From Volvox africanus (Eukaryota; Chlorophyta; Chlorophyceae; Chlamydomonadales; Volvocaceae), in assembly GCA_030268105.1 (NCBI GenBank), contig BSDZ01000019.1:350001-414000 (forward strand): a stretch of DNA of 64,000 bases, in the 5' to 3' direction. Numbering within the stretch: the stretch's first letter is position 1; each line of letters starts with the position of its first letter. The notes beneath the pieces are model-generated. The model was not told the DNA's origin, searched no databases, and worked only from the letters and a program-made list of their open reading frames with translations. Positions 55,765-64,000 of this stretch are shown here, piece by piece. The translations under genes and the position numbers were made by a program.

Positions 55765-56673
55765 TCACGGGGCAGGTCGTGGCGGGGGGCGTGGTGGCGG
55801 CGGCAATCGAGGTTGCCGTGGTGGCGAAGGAGGGAATGCTGGCGATTTCGGTGGCGGTTTGGGTGGGCGTGGTGGCAATGGCGAGGGCCGCGGCGGTGTC
55901 TGTGGAGGTGGAGACGATGGAGGTGGTAACCGCTGCGGTGGTAACGGCGATGGTGGTGGTGACGGTGGCGGTGGTAACGGTGGTGGTGGGGGTCGTGGAA
56001 ATGGTGACGGCGGCGATGGCGATTGCAGGGGCGGTGGTAGCAGCGGCAGCGGTGATGGTGGCGGTGGTGGTGGCGGCGGTGATGGTGGGGGTGGTAGTGG
56101 CGGCGGTGATGGTGGGGGTGGTAGTGGCGGCGGTGATGGTGGGGGTGGTAGTGGCGGCGGTGATGGTGGGGGTGGTAGTGGCGGCGGTGATGGTGGGGGT
56201 GGTAGTGGCGGCGGTGATGGTGGCGGCGGCGACGGCGAGGGCGGTGGTGGTGGCGGGGATTGCACTGGTGGCGGTCGCGGACGCGGTGGGGCTGGCAGCG
56301 GCGGCTGCCGCGGCGAATACGATGGTGGCGGCGATGTTGACATTGACGGTACCGGTGATAATGGTGGTGGTGGCGGTGGGAGAGGCGATTGTGGCGGCAA
56401 TTGTGGTGGTGGTGAAGGTGCAGGGTTTTCAGGTGGCAGACGTGGTGAAGGAGGGGCCGGCGATGGAGGGGGGAAAGGGACAGGGGATGGTGACGGCGGA
56501 GATGGTGGAATTGGGGGAGGGGACGGCGGAGGTCGTGGTGGCTTTGGGGGAGAAGGTGGCCGGGGTGGTGGCCGGGGTGACGGCGGTGATGGCGGTGATG
56601 GGAAGGGCGATGGTGGCGGCGACGGCGGTGATGGCGGCGGCGGCGGCTGCGGTGGCGAAGGGCTTGGTGGGAT
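55765..56673 (-). CDS. Gene C exon 23: 302-aa Pro-rich tail
   Basis: Begins IPPSPSPPQPPPPPSPP after a GACGCAG acceptor. It contains a perfect run of SPPPLPPPP units (about 56091-56215) and ends RPPPRPAP. The tail start IPPSP/MPPSP is shared by all three genes. Confidence 0.85.
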   Translation of the reverse strand: MPPSPSPPQPPPPPSPPSPPPSPFPSPPSPPSPRPPPRPPSPPKPPRPPPSPPPIPPSPPSPSPVPFPPPSPAPPSPRLPPENPAPSPPPQLPPQSPLPPPPPPLSPVPSMSTSPPPSYSPRQPPLPAPPRPRPPPVQSPPPPPPSPSPPPPSPPPLPPPPSPPPLPPPPSPPPLPPPPSPPPLPPPPSPPPLPPPPSPPPPPPPPSPLPLLPPPLQSPSPPSPFPRPPPPPLPPPPSPPPSPLPPQRLPPPSSPPPQTPPRPSPLPPRPPKPPPKSPAFPPSPPRQPRLPPPPRPPPRPAP

Positions 56674-56910
56674 CTGCGTCCCGCAGGAGATTGAGCAAAT
56701 CAGTTTACGTCAATGTACCTAGCAACTAGCTAGGGGCTTAGGCTTTCGTATTTGAGGAGGTTTCAAATCAACAAGATCGTCGCGCGTGTATGATCACCAG
56801 AAGTTAATTCCCTTCGACCCGCCATCAAGACCTTCGGGATGGGTAACCAGATCGGAGTTCGTCCTGGTTCGTGCGGGGCTGGGGGACTAAGACCCATAAT
56901 GGAAAACAAA

Positions 56911-56982
<72 letters not shown>

Positions 56983-59900
56983 TGATGATGATGATTATAA
57001 CAACAATAATTATAGTTATAATGGTGATAATAACAAAAACAATTAGACGGCGGTCGTAGCCTGACGTGTGAAGGGGGTGGGGGACTGAGGGGTTGCATTG
57101 CCGCCCCTGCATGCCACCACCACCGGGGCTAATACCCATACGTGGGTTGCTTCCCTTTGCTTCCCTAAGGTAATCAATGGACGTTGCATCGGCAGGGGTA
57201 GGATGCATGTCATCAGGTGCATGTAAACCCCTAAAACGCACGGAATCCTTCATAACCAGGTACTGCAAGCGGATTTTAGGACCCACATACTCTCAGGGCA
57301 TATCCCGCCAGTTCCTATCAACACCTCAACCTTGAGGTTCTATCAGCAAGTTACCAGAGCTAGTAAGTGAATAAGACTCTTACACTTCTCCTGTGAGCGT
57401 GTTAATAAGCAGTTCGCAAGATCCGCCGTATCACGAGACCAGACTCTCCTAAATAAGACTATCTATCTAGCTCGACCCACCCTGTTGGCCCACTTGGCCC
57501 AGAAGGGGTTTAGTTCGGACTCCAGGTAGCCACTGAAGTGCCCCACCACCGCCACCGCCCAGCGCTGGGGTGTGGTGGGGTCCAGGATTAGCGAGGGCAG
57601 GCTGGGGGCCTCGACCACGACGCTGACGTTGGCGCCAGGTGGAAGAGTCTTTAGAAGAACCTTCTCTACGGTGTTGAGAGAGTCCTTAACAGGCATGGCT
57701 GTTAGGGAGAGGTTTACGGTAATGATAGATAGGGGGCATAATATAATAAATAATATATTGAACTAACATGGCAGCATTATGGCAGTTTGAGTTTGTATTG
57801 TGTATGAAGAAGTGCATGTGTACGAGTATGATGTTTGGTGTTATACTTTCGGCGACTCGGCCTGCAAGGACGAGCACTGTGGGCCCTGACCGGGCCGAAC
57901 CACAGTGTGGTATGAAGTAATCATTAGGATGTCTAATCCTGACGTTAACTCGCGATCTCTTTCATAGAACATGAGACAACACAGTGTGCAAGGGGAGGGG
58001 GCCACGCGGCTTCGTCTGTCTGTCGACCCAAGTGTGTGAAAACCTGTTATGTACAGGAAAGCGGAAACGAATGTACACGGCACGGTGTGTAGCTGCTGGC
58101 GCGTAAGTTCTACCATTGTTTTCATCATTATTTCCCGTGTAGTTGCGTCCGTCGACGCTGACAATAAGATTCAGATTGTTGACTAATGCCTTGTCAGCGT
58201 TGAAGTCAGCGGGGTAGTCATAATAGGCCAGTACGATGGAGATGGGGCTGAGGAGGAGAGTCGAATGGGGGTGACGGAGACGAAGGGCGAAGGTGAAGGT
58301 GGGCGACACAACGGTTATTCGGTTCCCAAAAAGCGGCTGCCTAAAAGACAGGGAAAACGTACAAGTCATTCAAGATCTCAATCTGCAAGTGTAATGCTGC
58401 TGCTGCTACGCTGCTGATTAGGATACAGATTAAGGGGTGCATACGATGGAATATTCGACATTCCGAACCACCAGTGACGTTCGTGTCACCAAGAGGCTCC
58501 TCGCTCGTGAAGGCCCCCCTCCCTACCAGCAAGTGTAGGACTAAAGTTCAGCGGACCATTTTTGGACGTGGCATGCAAAAAATACTGGTCACTTAATAAG
58601 GCCCTGCTGATCTCACCCGGTGCCAGTCGCCACAAGACCGCTCACGGTCACACTTTGTCCAGGGAGCGAGAACTGCCCGCGGTCCAGGACCTGCAGTCTG
58701 ACCCGTGGGTCAGTGAAGCCCTCCAGTGGCAGTGAGCCCGACATGCTCAGTCGGCCCCAGCCCTGGTAACCGTCCGGGGGCGGACCCATCAGCTCGCCTG
58801 TGGCCCTGGCGACACCGCCCTGTGCATCGGTGGCTAGGGGTCAACGTCCTTCATTGAGATTTTATGGATTTACAACTCCAGTCTCCAGATACAATAAACA
58901 TCAAGATGGTGTTGTATCATGCTCTAAGTAAACTCACACATTTGTTAACGTCAGGATTAGGCATCTTATGATTATCATGATTACTACAGATGGTTAACAG
59001 CTGCTATATTAAGTTTAATGTAATGCGGCTCCAACGCCTGGGTCCCTTCCTATATCACCCCTCCTCCGTCCGCCTCTCCCTTAATAGTCACCTCAAGAGA
59101 CTTGGCGCCTGCAATTATAAGAGCCTGCATCCCATCAGCAGGAGATACACACACACACATGTAGCCGCAATAATATCACCATGTCCTCTGTGAAGGCCTA
59201 GATATACTGGGTGCTCAATTTTACTCGTGGCAGAAAATGCCGTATCATATACATACAAACACACACACGCGTATATATACATATTTGCATTTTGTCATAT
59301 GTTTCTTTGAAACACATGCAGATGGGAATGGCTGGATTGATCACCTATGTCCTCTATTTTGAGTTATGAAAATTGATGGATGCTATAATATGTATATTTT
59401 ATATAATATATGAAATTATTATTATATATATATATACATATATATGATGGATTGTAAATATATACATCTGTATTATGAATGCAGAGTACATGTATTTATT
59501 TAAAAATGCGGTATATATTTGTATTTATTACCTTGAGCAGCATGCCAGAAGGTGTGAAAGCGGTTGATAAGACAGTCTGGTTCGTTGCAGATGGGTAGAA
59601 GCCCGCCCTTCATACATGCAAAAGACATGTAATTTTATTAGATCGACAACTAGTGCGAGTAAGAATAAAGACAAAATTATGTAAAAATATAATATACATA
59701 TAACCCGTTCATGATAATAGGAAAATCATACTTTTAGATATCCATGGGGCTACCGCTTTGTATGCTCTTCTGGCCCAAATAATTTTGGTGGTTGTGCGGG
59801 TCGAGGGGTCTGCTGCCCCGCATTCCCGCATTGTCACCGTCGTGACTGACATGCCTCAGCGATATTAAGGATTTCAAATTACATAAAGGCAGGGGTAAAT

Positions 59901-62900
59901 TTGCATAGCTGCCTAATGTCTAGACATCAATCATCATTAGCAGCAAGCAACAGATAGACATTATAAGACCCCGGCAAATAACAGCAAGGTGATGTGAGGT
60001 GGCCAGCCATCACATTCCAAGGGTAGCTTTCTGCTTTCAGAAGTTGTCACAAATGGCCAGGGTAGCTAACCCTGTGCCATCTGACAACCTTTGCCGTAGT
60101 GAATTCTGAAATAACGACCACAAAACAGCGCTGCACACCAGTACCACGCAAGTGCCATGCAGAAAGTTTTCTTGCCAAGCGATCCCAACGACATAATCCA
60201 CAAATACTAGATGTAGTAAGCAGAGGTAGCTTTTAAAAGGCATCTGTAAAATGCGGACGACTGCTAAAAGCCTTCAGTGGAACTGTAAGTGTTGTACCTC
60301 TGTGTCGATATCCGCCAAACTGCTTAGGCCCGATCGAAAGATGTCCAGTTTCCTGACCATCCTGGATGTTGGCCTTAGATACCCCAGGATACTACAGTAA
60401 GCACTCCACTAGAAGTTATATTCTTTGTGTTGAATACATTTTTGGCTGAGCTTGGCATGGTACGATAAAGCTGAAGCTGAATGACTGGGGATTCGTGGAT
60501 TACTGGGGTTGTTAGAAAGTAGTTGCCTCATAGGGCTCGGACCAGCCAAGTGGTTCAAGAGGCCGCAAGGTAAAGTAGAAAGTTAGTTATGAAGATATCA
60601 ATCAGATAGGTATGGTATGTAATGTGTCTGGTGAGAAGCAATCATCTTAAGATAGTGTTTCGTATGAATGCCCAGCTGATGGCATGAGGCCGAGCAGCAG
60701 TGGCTTGCAAAGCTGTGCCTAAATGATAATCCACGATTCTAAAATATAGATCAAACCTATAAGAAATAAGAATTACGATTACTAACCTAAATGAGAGAAG
60801 ACGTTCGTGAAATCGCAATCAGCGAAAGTGAACGTTTTGCCGGCGATGGCAAAATTCCCTAGGGCAGTTCACTACTACACGTTACTGGTGAAAGTACGAC
60901 GCACAAATAAAACACCGAAAAGGAACATATTATACAGTTATAAAACGATTAATAACTATTACAATAAAAACTATACACACAACTGAAATATAAACGATTA
61001 GTAGACCAGCTATCAACAGCGGTGGCAATAACACCTTAATATGAAATTCAGGCAAGGAATATTTAAACCCTACACAAACGTACACACATATGCTATAAGT
61101 GTATCAATATCACAGCGTGCGTTGGTTGACATAGCTCCATGACAGCAGGGCCAGTAGGAATCGTAAACCTATTCCGCAGCACCCATTCTTAAGGATCGTG
61201 TCCCAGGCAGACAGGCCCAGCAGCCACACACACACACACACCTCAGGTATTGCCGAATAATAGCAGCCGTGCCCGCCGCCTGCGGTCCGTATGCATCAGC
61301 ACGGAGCAATTGTGCTCTATTTTATCCAACCAAAAATGTTTGAAATAGAATAATATACAAGTACAGCAGAATCATCCATCTCCGGACGTAATAAGATGCA
61401 TGGTACAAATAAATTCCACATAAATATAGACACACAAGATATGTATAATGCATGTTATTATATTTCATTCACTTATTATATACGATCGAGCGGCGGACAA
61501 ATATAGGCCTTGTTCATCAGCATTTCGCGCTTTGTTCTCGTGTTGTTTTCTATGTGTTGAGAGATCTTCTGTCTTCACGTAACCTATAATGCACGGTACT
61601 TATGGTACGTCCTATGATAAGGCAACGCTAATGTCATACGTACTCAATCAACAGCCGGCCCTCCTAACTGAAGAAAGCAAGCTAGCTAGATTAACACATA
61701 GATAGGTAGACACCACCGACGTACCATCGGCGCTGCCACCGATGTTCCGAAGAACTTATCAAATGCGCATTGTTCCCCTGTATGCATGGATGGGTGGATG
61801 CATAGAAAGTAATAGTGATGATTAGTAACATTGAGTAGCATTATCAAATAACGGCAATTTATAGGCTAGATTTGATTAAGGGACCCAGGCTGATCCAGGG
61901 CTGAAGTGCTTCTCGAATCCCACCGACCACGTCGTACCCCTAGCAAGGGTTGGTTGGCTGTATGCATGTGTGCCTCTGCCCGTCGGTCCGTCCGTCACCA
62001 ACGGCCAATCATAAACTTCGTACAAAACGCCTTAAAATATAAAAAATTGACAATCATGACATAAGATACGCTACATTGCAATGAAAACATTTGTTCATTC
62101 TCATTAGGATATGGTTGTGGTTTATTTTGATGATGGTGGCTGGTGCTCATTTATATAATATTTAAGGTCAGCACGCGGTGGCCACGACGGCACTATTGGA
62201 AGCAAGGTAGTAGAGAGGCATAAGTTACTCACCATAAGCCCTGGTGCTACTTGAGGCTGTCTGGATCATAAAACCTAATAATTAGGATCAACAATGAGAG
62301 GCAATCACAATAATGATATGCATTATTTGATTGAACAATTTACGGTGCGGGATAAATGATTTCACATCATGAGCAGGGATTTGAACCAAATACATCGCTG
62401 TCATACGTAAAAAATGTTAATATAATGAATAAAGATTTATTTCTGATGTACAGACGTCCCTAACCAAATTCGCAATTCTTCCTTTGATATAAGCGATAAG
62501 GAATAAAGGCCTGTCCTGACGAGGCTGATCTATCTAGGGCGTGCCGATTCATGGTAAGGCTCTGCTAAAAATCGCAATCATGCAGTGTACGGATATACTG
62601 CGCGTATTCCTTTCCACTCCGGGATGTGCACCATCTACATACTGGACAATAAACAACGTCCGAACCATCACCAGCTGATCGGATGAACCAAATCATCGTT
62701 ATCCAGTTGCGAAGCCCTGCTGTGCTATGCTAGCTCCGGACTGAATCATGCATGCCATGGCTGAAGTAAACAACAAAAATTGAGCTCGTAATTTGCTAAT
62801 TAACGAGTAATCCCGGAATGCATCGGTCGGAATGCAATAGGGACATCGGAAGATGTCCCTAAACATGGTCATCCCGCATATTACCCGTCTTTATATACCC

Positions 62901-64000
62901 CCAGGCTACTACACCCGGCCTGCCTCCCTTACCCGGTGCGATGATGTCGGGTTTGATGCGGCCATCTGGAAATGTTTATCAAAGCAAGGGAGATGTATGA
63001 ACACAATAAATGGAATAAACTCCTTTTATGCAAACAAGTATACAAATCCTATAATTATATCAATATCTAGCTATTTATATTAATTCACACAAATTCAACG
63101 AGGCATGTAATCATATTATAAACTATGTATATAACTATATATACATATTCGTATATTCGTACCATCGCAAAAAATTCATGCGTAGCCGCAGCTGCAAGTA
63201 TTCCAAATGCATGCCCAGCGAATCCGCTTTTATCCATCCCATCAACCTCGTGTGCTTGCTTCTTATATATTACTTGTGACAGAGGTCAAAAGCTCGTCCG
63301 CTTTTAACGCTTTGTCTTTTATTTGGATCATACGTGTTTTACGACACCCGTATACATACTAATGCCCGCTTCCAGCCAATACTGCTATTAATGCAAAGCC
63401 CGATTACCAGGGTTAGGTCTTAATTGGACCTAGATATGATTAATGGACCTACCGCGCGTGGGGCCGTAGGAGCTGAAATCTGTGACACTATTCGAATCCA
63501 AAGGGACCTTTAGCATAGGTTGTTGAAAGGGAGCATTATTAGGCGGCAGCAGCAGGACATGTCGTCTACGCACACAGAAATGTTTATATGCATGGAAATT
63601 CGGCAAGGCAAGGCAAGGCTGGCACATACACGCACGTCAGGAATTAGTAAAATGATGATAATAATAAAGTACATATGAATGTATGTATACGAAGTACAAG
63701 CAAGGCTATGTACATGGGACCTTATCATGCATGCTTTAGAAATCGCGTCCAGAATAGTTTTATTGAGGAGTGTATGTATACTGATACATCATTTATGGAC
63801 GTACTGAATGCCGTACACACATATATTTACGTACCACGGTGCCACTTATGAAAAGGGAGCCACTTTCACTTTGCAGGGTGTCGATCAAGTTATCTCCATC
63901 TGTCTGTGAACAGCAGCGAGGAAATGTACGTACCACCAAATCGTGACGAAAGATAGGACCGTGCGGTGGATCGAGTGACGAGTAAGTACACGGGAGCTTG
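55765..64000 (-). CDS. Gene C: third subtilisin-like protease with Pro-rich tail, 5' part outside window
   Basis: Partial at the right edge. Exons aligned with A and B: 63453-63507 (DFSSYGPT), 62933-62965 (RIKPDIIAPG), 62233-62274, 61725-61777 (FFGTSVAAPM, Ser codon 61740-61742), 61242-61279, 59532-59607, 59092-59124, 58617-58819, 58114-58247, 57481-57698 and 55765-56673. Lengths and phases of exons 16-21 equal genes A and B. A further 69-bp exon (63835-63903) and perhaps one at about 63945-63990 lie upstream and may be the end of a PA domain split by an intron. Asp and His exons must lie outside the window. Same predicted role as A and B: secreted matrix or wall protease. The exon 15 acceptor is the least certain. 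Confidence 0.83.
56914..56991. repeat. (TAA)n then (GAT)n microsatellite
   Basis: About 66 bp of TAA units followed by GATGATGATGATGAT, in gene C intron 22. Confidence 0.95.
57849..58024. repeat. Dispersed repeat R2, copy 2
   Basis: Shares GACGAGCAC, CCTGACCGG and GTCTGTCTGTC blocks with 48640-48735, with about 75 bp extra between them. It is in gene C intron 21. Confidence 0.6.
60290..60396 (-). mobile_element. Solo LTR of the TRIM family, copy 3
   Basis: 107 bp with the family ends, in gene C intron 17. A perfect 5-bp target duplication GTAAG flanks it (60285-60289 and 60397-60401). It is closer to the 41814 copy than to the 54-kb element. Confidence 0.92.
61725..61777 (-). CDS. Gene C exon 16: catalytic Ser
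   Basis: Acceptor CATACAG, then 53 bp ending in FFGTSVAAPM and donor GTACGT. This is the Ser-nucleophile motif, aligned with GTSLATPL (A) and GTSAATPL (B). Confidence 0.85.
63835..63903 (-). CDS. Gene C upstream exon, possibly end of the PA domain
   Basis: An open 23-codon segment between a CACAG acceptor and a GTACGT donor, phase 0 at both ends, reading TDGDNLIDTLQSESG. It joins in frame to the SS-GPT exon. It does not align well with the PA exon of A or B. Confidence 0.4.

Noticed and set aside
55752..56729. Plus-strand Gly-rich and Ala/Val-rich frames opposite gene C's tail
   Set aside because: Same antisense effect as in gene A; also true of 37152-37940 opposite gene B's tail.
62846..62913. 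Fourth TRIM solo LTR next to gene C exon 14
   Set aside because: It resembles the family's outer end (CCCCAGG.TACTACA) but no clear TGTTG start or target duplication was found.

Overview
The window looks like nuclear DNA of a green alga, most likely a volvocine relative of Chlamydomonas or Volvox. It holds many short exons joined at GT-AG introns, secreted proteases ending in long Ser-Pro/poly-Pro tails of the hydroxyproline-rich glycoprotein (pherophorin/extensin-like) type, dense microsatellites, and LTR retroelements. The organism is inferred from gene content; no species marker is present.

Layout. Positions 1-10223 hold a tandem Ty3/gypsy chromovirus array on the minus strand. One complete unit (LTR 9362-10194, gag, in-frame UAG, pol with C-terminal chromodomain, LTR 2706-3538) shares its left LTR with a second unit that runs off the window start. 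Positions 10224-12873 have no recognisable gene. Positions 12874-31993, 37331-50683 and 55765 to the window end carry three tandem minus-strand paralogues, called A, B and C here. Each is a secreted subtilisin-like (S8) protease. A and B have complete 23-exon models whose reading frame stays open across all 22 introns and whose intron phases agree at every junction: A encodes 1911 aa and B 1105 aa. C has its last 11 exons in the window plus part of the region before them.

Domain order in A and B is signal peptide, propeptide-like region, catalytic Asp, catalytic His, oxyanion Asn (AAGN), PA domain, SS-GPT and KPDIIAPG motifs, catalytic Ser (GTS.ATP), C-terminal beta modules, then a Pro-rich tail in one last exon. 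The tails differ greatly in length (985, 168 and 302 aa). The design recalls the Volvox hatching enzyme VheA and Chlamydomonas sporangin (VLE/SUB1), subtilases that digest the parental extracellular matrix or wall. That functional link is inferred.

The introns and spacers hold a small non-autonomous LTR element (TRIM) that seems not to be a known named family: one complete 399-bp copy at 54466-54864 with identical 104-bp LTRs and a perfect 5-bp target duplication, and three solo LTRs at 27512, 41814 and 60290. Its primer binding site, polypurine tract and LTR ends resemble those of the Ty3 element at the left end. Other dispersed repeats, large hairpins and long simple repeats fill much of the rest.
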